From Nosema muscidifuracis (Eukaryota > Microsporidia > Nosematidae), in contig JAIOKI010000002.1 in NCBI GenBank assembly GCA_028335825.1, positions 496,001 through 560,000 of the forward strand: a DNA stretch of 64,000 bases. Reading direction: 5' to 3'. The translations under genes were made by a program, and so were the position numbers. Each line of letters begins with the position of its first letter. Position 1 is the stretch's first letter. The notes below the pieces were generated by a model. It was not told where the DNA came from and made no database searches. It saw only the letters and a list, made by a program, of their open reading frames with translations. Below, piece after piece: positions 47,360 through 60,480 of this stretch.

Positions 47360-50340
47360 TTAGTAACTTGTATAGAAAATGAAGGATAAAGAAAACAGTT
47401 AACAAAAACAATGAGAACAAACATGATTTAATCTTTAAACTAGCAAAAAAAAATTAAAGACGTCAAAAAGCTAGAAAACAAAATATCAAGCAATAAATCG
47501 GCACTGGAATCTCTAGATGACATGAACTCTATGATCTAGAGAAGTTTTAATAGAATTTTTAGAAGATGGGGAAAAAATTAATGAAGTTCAACCAAAGTGA
47601 ACAGGTTTAAAGATAAAAATGGCTCACATGGAACTGAACATAGTAAGTATATTTCTCACTGTAAAATAGAAAAGTTTAGGAGGACACGAAGAATATATTA
47701 AAGACTTGCTTGACTTAATAGATGCAAAGACTACCAGAGATGAAAGAAGATACTTCAATATTAAAATATTCTCGTAAATACGAATACAGCTGCTAAAATG
47801 AATATTATCTTAGATCTCGAAAGAACACTTAAGATGACATACGATAGATGTGATTTTGAAGTACTCTCATATATAGGAGTAATCACAGATTCTTTTTTTA
47901 TTCATTTATCATACAACCTAATAAAAATAGACTAGATTTATCAGTCAACATAGAAATTGTATCACGATTTTATTCAAAAGAATAAATATCAATCTAATTA
48001 GATAGAAAGTATAGAGATAAAAATTATGATTCGGAAAGAATCAATATTCCTATAGTTAATTTCGAACAAAGTAAAGAAGAACTAAATGAAAAAGAAAATA
48101 AAATGTAAAAAAATCTATACAATGGCGCTAAAGTATGAGTTAGAAGAGGATATAATTCTAAATTAAATAAGTTCACAGTTTAAATGATCGGAAAATAACA
48201 AAACAAGAAATAGAAAGTATGAGCTATATAAAGGGAAGTTTTATATAGACCTATAATAAGGAAAGAGAACTATTCAACAAACTTTGGTACGGAAGGAATT
48301 AAAAATTTTTGGAAAATATATGGAACAAAACATAAATAAAGAAGGAGATCGAAAGTTGTAAAACTTATGAGGAGCTTGTCCTATGACACTTAAATAGTAC
48401 TGGATTCTTGAGCTTAGAATATTATAAGATGTAAAAAAAAGCATCTACCAAAAGGAAAGCATAAGATAAGATAAATCTATACTTTTCTATTAAAAAGTTT
48501 GACTCGATATATGGAAATCATATATCATAACTAAAAAGACGATCAATTCTTGAGAAAGCATAGAAAAGTGACTCACTACTTGGGATACTTATCTAATAAT
48601 TCAAGATAATTTAAACAGGATGAGAATTTAGGCTGAACACCTGTCTCTGTAAACTTTATAAACCTATAACAAAATGTGTATCTAAAAGTATACAACTAGA
48701 AATTGAACTTAGTGAACTAATATCAGAAATATAATTTGGTGAGGTAAGAGGTATACAATGCGCAAAAGAACAGGCAATTTTAAAAATAGATAATAACAAA
48801 AAGCCTAATGATAAACTCAAGAAGGCCTTTAACGACTCTCTTTACCACAAATATCTACTCTATACGTGGATGTATAATTTCATAAAGAAATCTACAAAGA
48901 AGTAAAATATAAAATACTAAAAAAATAACTAAAGTAATTTTCTAATATGATATCTTATAACTTACTATTTGTAATTTATATAAATCCTCTAATTAAAAGG
49001 TTTACTAATAGATTTTCGATGATATATCCACCGCTATATGACTATAAGGAAACTTACAATACAAATTACATATTGTTCATTAATGATCTTAAGTTCATGT
49101 CAAAAGAAGAAAATACTCCTAAACTAATTATTAAGGAAAATGAAGCGTTCTACAAAGCCACCAATCTGTAAATTAACCAAAGAAATCACCTACAAATACA
49201 ATGTCTATAGATACTGAATGGTCAAATTAGATGATAAGATCGAGTACAAATATCTGTGAGTTACCGAAAGAAACATGAGCAAATACCTAGAAAACTAATT
49301 ATCGCTCAAATAAAATCTAGAACGAAAAAGCACGGTCAAGATTAAATTAATCGATAGTATTACGATCTAGGCTATTAACGAGTATAATATTTAATCCTTA
49401 AATTACTATGTAAAAATATTTAATCTCATACCAGATGAATTCAAGAAATTAGATGAAACTATTAGACAAACACTTATACATAAAGATTTGAATTTGAAAC
49501 CAAATGCAATGAAATATTGTATTTTCAAGAAGAAGACCTATAGATCTATTCAATATTGACATTTGATTTTGAAACCAAATGCAATGAAATATTGTATTTT
49601 CACGAAGAATACCTATATAGAGGTTTATTCAATATTGACATTTAAGTTGAAATTATGTTTTTGACACTATATACATTGTTTGACTCAACAAAATATATAA
49701 TTGAAATCAGATTCACATTCTTAAGATTCATTGGCTGTACTTAAAACAAATATATTCTTCAAAATGAATATGACAAAGATAAATTTATCAATTCACAGAA
49801 GGTGTGTATGTATAGCGAATTTATTAATGTACAAAAGTCTAAGATCACATCTAAAAAGAATAGAGAAATCGCTTCGTTCAAGAAGTGATAGCGAATGAAT
49901 TTACAAAAATTAAAATGAAACCCTAAAAAAAGATATCAAAATAAGAACAATAGACCTGAATTATAGGTTATCTATATGAATATGAAAGAAATCACTATAA
50001 TAGAAGTAATAATAACACTAATAGACAATATTTAGAGGTTTAAACAGGAAAAATGATATCCTAGCGAATAAAAACTCAGATTTACAACCTTAAGACATCC
50101 ATAATTACGTATATTATGATGTGGGTTAGTGCAGTATCAAACTATCACAATACACATAAATTAACTATATTCAACCGAATTGTAGTCTATATCTATAGAT
50201 CTAAAAAGACACTGAAAAGCATTTCTCTGGAATATAAATGGTGGAGAGATGCTTCAAGTGATCTTAATGATAAGATTTTTATATTCTTGGTCTCACTAAG
50301 CCCGACAGTCTACCTCATTGTTCAGTCGCAAACAAAATAG
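47360..50340 (+). mobile_element. R4/Dong-like LINE (non-LTR retrotransposon) remnant
   Basis: A purine-rich block about 3 kb long. The best-preserved part is reverse transcriptase at 48720-49170: a KKAF-like segment, then NLLFVIYINPLIKRF and YILFINDLKFMSKE, in which F.NDLK replaces the usual FxDDLK of this clade. Further right, EYKYL (about 49230) and IPDEFKKLDETIRQTLIHKD (about 49430) match the region after RT in R4/Dong elements. A 75-bp in-frame tandem duplication covers the KPNAMKYCIF segment (49494-49643). The endonuclease end is suggested only by position. Numerous stops and frame shifts; dead. Confidence 0.65.
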
Positions 50341-50439
50341 CTTTATAATTAAATAAAAATAATATAACTTGTAAGAATTCCTTTTACATTAATTATCTTC
50401 CAGAACTTAGTAAAAGGTAGAATAGAACAAAGACATATG

Positions 50440-51560
50440 ATAAAAAGTACTTTTTAAGAGCTTAATTATTTATTAAAAGCAAAAGCTGTTTAAATAGTTT
50501 TATTTGTTCAGAACCTCTATGTTTAAGTATCGTTATTGGTAGTTTGAGTCTGGTTTTTGTTTTCCTTTCTATCAAATGTAACAAATTATTTCTAAAAATT
50601 TTATATGCATACTATTTAAAGGTTTTTTGATATAATCTTCAGGTATTCTTTGCCAAATTTATAATTTTTTAACTTATAATTCGTTAAATCTTTTTTATAA
50701 ACGCTCATAAATTCTCTATTAGGCTTAAATCCGGTAAATGAACTGGTCATATCATTTTAAATAAAAATTATCTTGATGAAAGATATATATCGATAAATCT
50801 ATCATACTTGTCAGTTTTAGAAATTTAGGATAATAAGTCAACATATTTGATTAAATGTCTTATGTCTTTCTAAAAAAATCAACTCTATATCATTACACTT
50901 CCAACTCAAATTTTACAGTTAGTGATAATTTTTTCTCAAGACTAGTTGTTAACTTTCTCCATACAAACCTCTTCAATCCTACCCAAACAATTAAATTTGT
51001 ATTAATAGGATCAATTTATTATTTCTTAATCACTATCATCAAACATTATGTTATTGAGAGCCCACTTTGATCTTGATTTTTTAAAATATTTGCTAAGTAG
51101 CGGTTTCTTAGCAGCTAAACTACCAAAATTACTCTTTTTCTGTGCATTTCTTATAGTTCTAACTTACCAGATATTATTTAACTTGGCTGCTACATTTTAG
51201 AACGATTTAGATTTTTTTTTATTTCAAGATTTGAATCTTCTTTTATCGATACTGGACAAGTTTTCTAATATTTTTACAAATATCAGATATTTTCGAGATA
51301 TATAAAATGTTATCATTGAAAAATCACTTTAACATTTCAGAACCTACAATTCTGTTCTTTCTTTCAGTGATTATTGTTTAGTCTTATGGAATAAAATTAA
51401 AGTATCTTTGTATGTCGAGATTTAAATCTTGAATTATGTTTTTTAAAGTAATTAAATATCTCTTGATTCTTTTAGGTTAAGGTGTTCCCAAGCTTTTAAA
51501 AGGGTCTCTGATTGTTTATTTTCTCTCAATCAGCTTTTGTGTAAATCTAATTACTTCCTT
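50440..51560 (-). mobile_element. Tc1/mariner transposase remnant
   Basis: Read on the minus strand, the order of a Tc1-type transposase is visible: RTIRNAQKKSNFGS and AAKKPLLSKYFKKSRSKWAL (about 51030-51180), a WVGLKRFVWRK-like patch (about 50950), VKFELEV, and the C-terminal P.H.PDL..IENL patch near 50740. It is interrupted by several stops and shifts. The flanking TA target or inverted ends are not recognisable. It interrupts or abuts the gypsy-type fossil at 51.85 kb. Confidence 0.65.
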
Positions 51561-51849
51561 TTCGTTATATTTCTAATAAGGCAGAAATCTCAAAATCGTG
51601 ACATAAATCGGAGACGCCAATTATATATGTTTGATATTTGTGTATATGTCGAAAGATGTTTTTTATATTTCATATTATTATAGTATTTCCGTATGTTTGT
51701 CATATTAAAATTAAACTTTTCGAATTGTTTATGAGGAATATTAGTTCACCGATTCTTCTTTTTTTAATGTTTACAATGAAAAAAGTAATCATTGACGCTT
51801 TAATATCTAAGTTTACTATTAATAAACTATATAATGCTATAATTAGCTA

Positions 51850-53000
51850 AATATGATATCATTAATCTCATCTTTTGTCTAAAGTATGGTTGATTTTTTG
51901 AAGGGGAATGTTCTTGTAGTATTTGTTCATTAATATTATCTCGTACTGGTATAAAACATTGTTCATCTGAGTTACTATCAAAAATTTGACAGGTGGAATC
52001 TGCTAATGTGTTTTTGTTTGAATATTAAGTATCTGTTTATAATCATATTCTTCTAATAGCATTTTTCATATCTGAACTCAGAGGTTATTCTTATACATGC
52101 TACAAAGCAGGCTCTTGATATAAATATTTCTTTATATATTTTTATAATAACGATACCGTTAAAATCTTCTTATTCATTCTGTTATTTAATTTATGTTTCT
52201 TTAGACTTTTGGCTACTATGAGAGATCGATTTATCTTTTTATTTCAGTGTGTCTTTTATCAATATATCATAAGTATCTATTTAAATTGAAAATTCGAGTT
52301 AAATTATTGCTTAGTTGATAGTGTATGCTTCGCTTCTCTATGATTCGGAAAAAATCTGAATCTCTTCACTTTTTCAGAGACATACAAGTTTTCTTCTTAC
52401 TGAGATTTGAAGTAATGTCTGCTAGTATTTCGCAGTAACTTGTTAAATGTTGTTTTAAACAATTAATAAATTCTTATAACCTTTAAAGCTATTTTTTATC
52501 AAATCTAGATATATTTGCTTTAATAATCATTTTTGAAATTATTTGTCCTAGATACGACACTTCTGGTCTATAAAAAATACTTTAATTTAAGTTAACGAGT
52601 CAACTGTATCAAATGTACATTATATCTTGGATTGATAAATAATTATTTTTTTAATATTTCAATCATTATATCAAGCTTATTTTCTTAAAAAATCAATAAA
52701 CAAAAAACGCAATAATCTTGATCTGTCAACAGTTTGAACATCTCGTTGTATTCTGTTATCACATTTTTTCTTATCATTAAATTCTTAACATACTATATTT
52801 GAACTCTAGTCATATGATTAACAAAATTATACTTATGAGTGATTCTTCTGTATTAGTGGATGTTCATTACTTGATAAAAATTAAATTTTTTCACTTCATT
52901 TTTTATAATAATACTTCTGCTTCTGGCTATATTTTTAATTTTAGGTATCGAAATTATTACACTTCCATCAAAAATAGCTTCTTATTAAGCTTAATCAAAG
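51850..53000 (-). mobile_element. Ty3/gypsy-type LTR retroelement fossil C
   Basis: Minus-strand pieces: end of reverse transcriptase (about 52500-52800), start of RNase H (about 52200-52450) and a post-RNase H linker segment (about 51860-52030). The order is that of a Ty3/gypsy pol. Broken with many interruptions; no LTRs seen. Confidence 0.5.
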
Positions 53001-54215
53001 TAGTGCTAGTATCTTCCATTGTAATAGTCAAGGTATAAATAATTGCAGATATACATTTATGAGAGTTTACGTTTTGATTAGGTCATCCTAATCTTTTTAA
53101 TAATAAATGTACAACTATCTTGAAAATACTACAATGTAGTACAGAAAAAATAGCTTGAAATGTTCACATTGTTTATTCACACATCTTAATATCCAAGGAT
53201 AGCAATATAATCTATCGCATATAAGTCTATTATCTTGTAAATATTGAAGTAATTTATAATTTAATATATATTTAAAAAATACGTGTATACTTTATGAATT
53301 TATGGTGCATAATGTACATTTGATATGATTTTTGGAAGCTCAAGCAAGCTCGATAATATATTCAGCTGTTAACTTAAAGGTAAAGAAAATAAATAGCAAT
53401 AAAAAAATACTATGAAATTAAAAAAATGTATTATCTGTCGTTATTGTCTATATTAAAGAATTTTAATGCGAATAGATGTAATTGTGTAAAAAAGACGTAT
53501 TATTATCACACAAAAGCGTAAAAATAAAATCAGTGCTGTACGCCGAGCACCAAAAAAAATAGCGCCCAATAAAACAAATTTATCAATTAAATGTATGTAG
53601 ATTATTGATTAATTAGAATATTTAAATTTAGGTCATGTGGAAAAAAGTTAAAAATCAAAATTAACCACAAATCATTAATTAAGATTTGAAATAAACTATA
53701 ATTCAAAAATAATCCAGATTACATCAGGAAAAGGAGTGTATGTTTTTATATTCCACGAGATATCTATTATAAAATAGTCTGGCAAAAATTGTGTAAAACC
53801 ATTAGACCAGTAAGTTTTCTTAAAAATATGTGATCAAGGTATAAAAAAGATTGAAAGAGTTCATTACTATCAATGGAAAATAATTTATTATTATTAATAT
53901 GAAAAATCATGAGGAAAGCCGATAATAAGAAAAAAAATTTAATGCAAAGGCATTCATAAATGCTGATAGGATGGAATGATTTAATGTAAATTCAAGAGAA
54001 ACAATAGTAAAGATAGATAGTGGCATATTTTTAGAAAATGAGTAAAATTTGCAATTAAACTTATCATATAGAATTTAAATTTGTAGATTTAGAGACAACC
54101 AAAGATATTAAAGAAATGTAATTATTGTTAAAAAATACTTAAGTAATTATTTTAAAAAATATTGAATTTTTTTTGAACATTTTGGCCTAATATCCATTAT
54201 ACTTTTCTTTGTTTA
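53001..54215. other. Unassigned relic DNA, partly purine-rich
   Basis: No gene. From about 53340 the plus strand becomes purine-rich, suggesting a plus-sense relic, but no domain is recognised. A small GTGCT/AGCAC hairpin (near 53533-53550) stands out for GC content. Confidence 0.35.
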
Positions 54216-54219
54216 TGTT

Positions 54220-55995
54220 AATAAATGCGTTTTAATAGCCCTTCTCCAGGATTATCATTTGTGCCTCACATATCTTGAGACCATGTAATTTCTTTGCTAT
54301 CTAAATTTTATGTTAATCTTTATGTCTATATATTTCACATAAATTAGGCCTTTGTTTCTTTAGTAATTCGGGAAACTAAAGGTAGAAAGTGTTAGTCCAT
54401 GTGATGTAAAGTATGTATTGAGTTCTTGAAGCAAATTAGATGTTTAATTTCCTGTATGTATTTTGTGATCTATTATATATGCATATGAAGCTGAGTAATT
54501 GTCTAGTGCTTGTAGGAAATTGTGTAGTTGTAGCTTCTTCCATGACATTAACGCATTATTTGTCATATAAAAATAATCATCTAGCGTATGCAGTCTCTAC
54601 AAATGTTAGTATATGTTTTACATTAAAAAGTGATATTCGAAGGTAGTATCTTTTTTAGCTGGACCTACAGAATACAATATTGATAAAACCTTACCTTTGA
54701 CTCTTTGTTTTTATGCCATATATCATTTGTTAATTATAGTCTAAGAGTATTTCTGAGTAATAATTTCATCTGAATTCAATTATTTTTCTTTCAACTCAAA
54801 GTATGCCAAGAGCTATGTATCCTTGTTGATCTCATTTAATGATTGTTATCTTTAGCACTCTTTTCGTATATTATTATTTGTTATATTGGTAATCTTATGA
54901 CTTTGTGTAATTTGTTGTGCAAATGAATCTCAACAATTTCCACATAACTTCTTATATGCTTTTATATCTTGGATTAATGAATAAAACAATCTCATTATTA
55001 TATCGTTCATTTTAAGATTAGCACAATCTTAGCCCTTGTATATGTTTTAATAGATTTTATGTAGTAGTTATATCTTTTAAGCAAGTATTTGTTTTAAGGA
55101 AAAACGTATATGTCATCGATAGAAGTATTTTTGTATGTATACCATTCTCCTTCTATTCTTTTGTATATTTGATATCTATTGCTATTTTTATGCTATAATT
55201 AAATTCTTATATGCATATTCTGTTCTACATAGATGATTCATATATGCTTCCTCACTAAGTTAAGCAAACTTGGTCTTTGATTATCTTGTCTACTCTATCT
55301 TCAGCATTGATTTTCTTTTCTAATATAAATAGCAATTGAACATGATATAATTCTCTTTTTTTTGATATTCTATCTTTATAAATGACCTGATGCATTTCCT
55401 AATATCTTCTTTAAATATACAATTACTTTTTTGTTGTCTTTCGACTTCTGACATTACTGCAAATTATAACTCGCATTATTATTTGTTCGGATTTCAAATT
55501 ATTCATTAGTTTTTGTAATATATAACTAAAAGTATCTTTGGCAGTGTTTTCATTTACATAATTAATATTGTACGTATTGGTGTTATACTTATCCATAATT
55601 TTTCAAGCAATACGAACCATTATTAATATTCTCTATTTGTGCACCAAAATAGGAATAATGCACTATTATGAGATCTTATATTTGACTTAAATTGTATTGC
55701 TTAAAAGTTCTTTATATTCTGATGAGTGTTCGCCGTTTTCTTGTTTTTTGCCGAAATTGCAGCAGTTTAAAATGCAATTTGCCTATTAACTTCATTTTTC
55801 GAGTATAAAAATCCGAGCAAATTTTTTATTTAACATTAATGCTTCCACAGAAGGGTTCATTGGCAATTTCATTGAATTCCGTCATAGCTTCTCTTAATTT
55901 TATACCATCAAAATGCTAAAAAATATTTAAACATCTACTTTAGTTTATCCTCTTTATCCACACAAATGAATCTTCAAGTAATAGAAGTGCATAAT
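54220..55995. other. Relic DNA, left part of the second element block
   Basis: Its first 50 bp match the left end of the block at 43081. The rest is pyrimidine-rich on the plus strand, with no intact frame. A minus-strand patch near 55850-55930 reads HFDGIKLREAMTEFNEIANE over an uninterrupted stretch, but the family is not recognised. Confidence 0.35.
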
Positions 55996-57000
55996 AAAAG
56001 CATTACAATTTCACAACTTCTCTTTCCCAGGCAAGATATTTTTTTTATTTTTTTGCAGCCATTCTTTAGATTTATGCTTCATTCAATATTTGAATATCTT
56101 TAAGAGTCTATAGAACTTCCAAGAAACTCGAATTATTTTTATTTATTAGCTCATTAAATTTTGAATAAAATCTTTCAAAGGAATTATTAGTTTACTCAAA
56201 GAATATCATAGTGAAAACATATCTTTCTGCTAAGCAATTCCCTGGTATTGGATAGCCAATTAATTTTTACATAATTCAATAAACTTGCTATTTTTCGTCA
56301 TAAAAATTATATAAATTTCCTATGTAATTTCAATCTTCATCAATTGGTACTCAAACTAAATCAGTAATCATTTGTACAAAGTCTGCAAAATATCTAATTT
56401 GATTATATAATGAGATGAGTTACAACTTTTGAACACGTCTCCATATAGCCTTTTAAAGTGAAAATATCTCGTAATTTGAGAAAATTGAAGGCAGTTTCGA
56501 AATCTATTCGTATTGTATTAAGGAAAATTTCTACTATTTTTAATATTCATCTATAATATTTACTTGATGTAAGAAATTTTTATAATTAGGATTTAACAAT
56601 AAAATATAACATCGCAACACTAGAAGATTACTCTCATATAAACAGCTTCACTCATTTATACCTTTTTATTATTAGTGCGTTTTTTATTACGAACCTCCAA
56701 TAATCTTACCTTCATATATGAATCTTTCTTATTATACTTATATTACCTATTTGTAATTTTCTCTACAAGATTTTTTTAAACTTTTCAAAATAATTTCACA
56801 AACCGTTCTAATAATTCAGTTAATTTTTCATTGCTCTTATGGGATTTTATTTTCACTTTCCATGATTTATATTTAACGTGCTATATTATTCGCATAAGTA
56901 CTCATTACTCATTACTAAATTCGTTATAAGTTATAATTTATTTAGAGTTCTTTCTTTTTATACATAAGTCTTTAAAAATTCTATGATTCAGATTAATTTT
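55996..57000 (-). mobile_element. Mutator-like (MULE) transposase remnant, copy B
   Basis: Better preserved than copy A. On the minus strand the MULE order is visible: a possible N-terminal zinc-finger patch (about 56650-56700), IRIDFETAFNFL (about 56500), KAIWRRVQKL (about 56440), FADFVQMITDLV (about 56390), then TNNSFERFYSKFNELINKNN (about 56170) and TLKDIQILNEA (about 56100). DFE is one of the catalytic acidic positions in MULEs. Several stops and frame shifts remain, so it is inactive. Confidence 0.7.
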
Positions 57001-57099
57001 TGCTTTTTAAGTATCTATTTTATAATATTCTTCTCGTAAAATAACTAGACATCTAAAACAACGTATTCTTTATTTCTAAATTCTATCAGAACAATTCCA

Positions 57100-58220
57100 A
57101 GCTTTTCTTAATATCTAAATATGCTTATAAAACATAAACTCAATCAACTATTTCCTATTATATCTTTATTACTATACTATATGCTTTATATATGTTCAAT
57201 AATGGCCTTTCTCAGCTTTAATAAACAATAATCTTGTCTATATGGCACAAGTTCACGTAAAATACATTACTAATTTATCTTTTATTTTCTTATCTAAAAT
57301 GATTATCATCTTTATTTTACCTTCGATTTGATTATCACGTTGATTATTATCATCTCTTACCCTTTTTCTATACTCAATAATGAAATCAAACTCTATATCT
57401 TAAACCTCTATTTATTCCTAAAAACAGCATACATTTCGTTTTCTGAAATTTTACATCTCAATTCAAAATGTTTAAATTTCTTTGGTGTTCTCTAAATTTG
57501 AATCCACCCGCTTCTGTTATTCTTTGGAAATAGAACTGCTGCCATCCCAAACCACCTGCATTTGTTCTAAACAAAATATCTTCTCCCAATATTTTATTTG
57601 TAATGTATCTATTTATTTAATATTTCTTCTTTTCATTGTCTTTGAACTATCGATAAGATCAACAGTCAATCTAGCATAATCTTCTATAGAATCTTTAAAC
57701 TATTCATAAACTTTAAGAACCTTTCAACATTTAAGACAAATTTCGGAGTTTTAAACTATAATGTTTCATTTTGTAATTTCTAACGGTATTATTTCTGTAT
57801 AATTTAGAATAACTAATAATAACTTAATTTTCGATTGACTAAACTGTACCTATAACTTATTTAATTTTATATTATTTTCTTAAAATTTGTTCGAAATTTA
57901 AAATATTAGTTAGTTATGCTCTACTATGTTTTTACTATGTACTACAAGGTCATCCATTAAATTTAATACAAAACTTTGGAAAATCTAAGGTTCATTATTA
58001 TACACTATTACAGTGCTGTTTCATTTAAATACTTTACCATTAAACTAAAAAACTGTCATATTCTTATCTTTTTCCTCTATCTTAATGCCATAAAAATCTT
58101 TTTTAAGATCAAAGCTCATCATGAACTCTGGAATTTGTGTTAATATAATTATTTTCTGAATATTGGTTCATTTATATTCATTTTTCTCAACATACTATTA
58201 AATTCTAGTAAGTTGCTTAA
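57100..58220 (-). mobile_element. Ty3/gypsy-type LTR retroelement fossil B
   Basis: Minus-strand fragments of reverse transcriptase (about 57900-58140, including the catalytic-motif region near 57950) and RNase H (about 57150-57560). It lies head-to-head with fossil D, the boundary being near 58260. Broken with many interruptions; no LTRs recognised. Confidence 0.65.
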
Positions 58221-58279
58221 TTTTATGATCCAATTGCTAACATTATTTATTTTTTAAAACTTTACAAATATAAATATTT

Positions 58280-60480
58280 TTTGAAAGAAAATTAAGAACG
58301 AAAATCAAATTATATAAGCAAAAATCAGTTCAACGTGATTAAAGGAATCTTAATATTTAAACTTAATAGAATTATATTTTAAGTATGGGAAAATACCGAG
58401 AATACAACTTAAGAAAATATTACATAAGGACATAAAGAGGTAAAAATAGTAAGATAAGGTCAATGTTTACCACAGAGTCTTAAAGAGAAAGCAAAGGCGT
58501 ATTTAAGAGATTTAGAATAAACGAGGATTTTTGAGAATATCAGTATCAGATTGAAGAAATACTAAAAAATCATCGGAGAAGTTAGAGGGAAAATAATCTT
58601 ATACGACCTAATTACTTAGTAAAAATACTATTTTAATTATAAATCATTAGAGACGTAATAAAAGTTACAAGAGAATCAATTTTATTACGGTTATTAATTT
58701 AAGGAGGATTCTATAATATAGAAATTGAAGAGAAGCATAATACAAGATAACATTTTATTTTACGGAAATTTTTATCAGAGGAACAGAATGCTCATAGGAT
58801 TTAAAAATTGCCCACATATTTTATGTAATAAACATTAAATTGAACACTAAAGGATCAAAGATGTAACGAAATTTAAGTATACATAATGATGAAGTTATAT
58901 AAATGACTTTAAGTGAAGAGCATGAAAAATTTATTATGAAAGTATGGAAAGATTTAAAAATGGTTTGAGAATGAACCCTCTAAGTACAATACAAATTAAG
59001 AAGTTGAAATAAAGCTTTGGAATATAAAAGATCTGAGAAGTGGAGAAATTGCTGATAGTTTAGAAGCAAAATTTCAAGATTAATTATTTAAGAACATGCG
59101 AATGCGTTAAATACAAAAAGAAAGAGTATTGGAAAACGATATGAAAGCGAAATAGTAAAAGAAGCCCTGAGAAACGTTTAAGAACTAAAAATACTTGAAT
59201 ATACATAGGAATTTAGATTAAAAATATATGCATATGATACGGAAATATCTACGATTTTCAACTGACAAATCAAGAAGGAAAATGGATGCTTTACGATGAA
59301 CACCGTATAAGTTAACGTATACAATATATGATATAGAGCTATTGCAATCTTTAAGTAAGTTAAGTAATTAATTTATGTACTTAAGGATGAAAATATCGGC
59401 TAATGATAGATCATAAATCTTTAGATGATATCAGAATAAGCATATTTTAATAATAATAAAATCAACCAAAGGATAGAAAAGATCCAAGAATTTGATTTTA
59501 CGATAAAATATGTTAGGTGAAAAAGGCTGATACAATAAGTAAACAATATATGGAATAGAAAAAAGTGTTAGACAAAGAAAAAACAGAAAATCATAAGAAA
59601 GAAAGCATGATTTAGTTATTGACGATATTGAGTATTGAAAATCTGTGTCAGGTAAAAGAATGAAGGTTTCAAAAATGAAAAGGAGAAAAAGGTTTATAAA
59701 TAAAACACACAAGGAACTAAACAATAAAGGTTAAAGAAACATATTATGACCTAAAAAAGGTATATTCCTTGCCTGAAAAAAAATAGAATAATGTGTGTAA
59801 ACTTATAAAAGAATATAAAGAGTATAAGTGTGGCAAACAGAAAACCGAAATTAGAATCAATTATACTAGCAACAAGTCAAAAAAGAGAGAGAGGTTAGCC
59901 ATATATATTATGAAGATAGAGAATCCAGGAGGATACGTTTAAGTTAAATAGATTACTTTATATAGGCATTATTTGTAAAGAATTTATTGATAGGATTACA
60001 AAAGAAATTATTAAAGAGCTGAAAGATTAGTTAAACATATATGAGATCCCAGAAATATTTATAAACTATAATGTAAATGAATTTCTAAGCATAAAGCTCA
60101 AGAATTATGTGTCGATAATGAAATATAATATAGAAAAACAAGTATATTATCACATATTAGAGAAATCGATAATGACTATAAGAGATAGAGTTTTCTAGTA
60201 GAAGTTGAAGACATTGAAGCAGTGATTAAAATTGTAATATAAAATATATATCATAGTAAAAAGATACTTGGGAGGAGATGATAAGGATATATGTAACAAA
60301 AGGATATGCAGAAAATGTTTAATAAAATATATAGAGAAGTCTAAGGAAGGACAAATAGTATTAGCTGGAAAAAGAGAAAATATAATAAATACGTCAAACA
60401 ACGACAGTGTAAGATTTATATCGCAAAAGAAGATACTAGCAGTGTATGAGAAAAAATTATGTATAGTGAAAAAATGATGA
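58280..60480 (+). mobile_element. Ty3/gypsy-type LTR retroelement fossil D
   Basis: A purine-rich plus-strand block with pol parts in order: reverse transcriptase (about 58740-58980), RNase H (about 59220-59540), integrase zinc-binding end and core (about 59760-60110) and a basic tail (about 60270-60480). It is the longest gypsy-type relic here, but broken with many interruptions. LTRs are not recognised. Confidence 0.65.

Noticed and set aside
53530-53580. Relic of a 5S or tRNA gene (AGTGCTGTACGCCGAGCACC)
   Set aside because: Only a short GTGCTGTA match and a five-base-pair stem; no internal boxes.
60268-60477. 69-codon frame with CNKRICRKC as a small zinc protein
   Set aside because: It lies at the end of the gypsy-type fossil in the same orientation and is best read as part of it.
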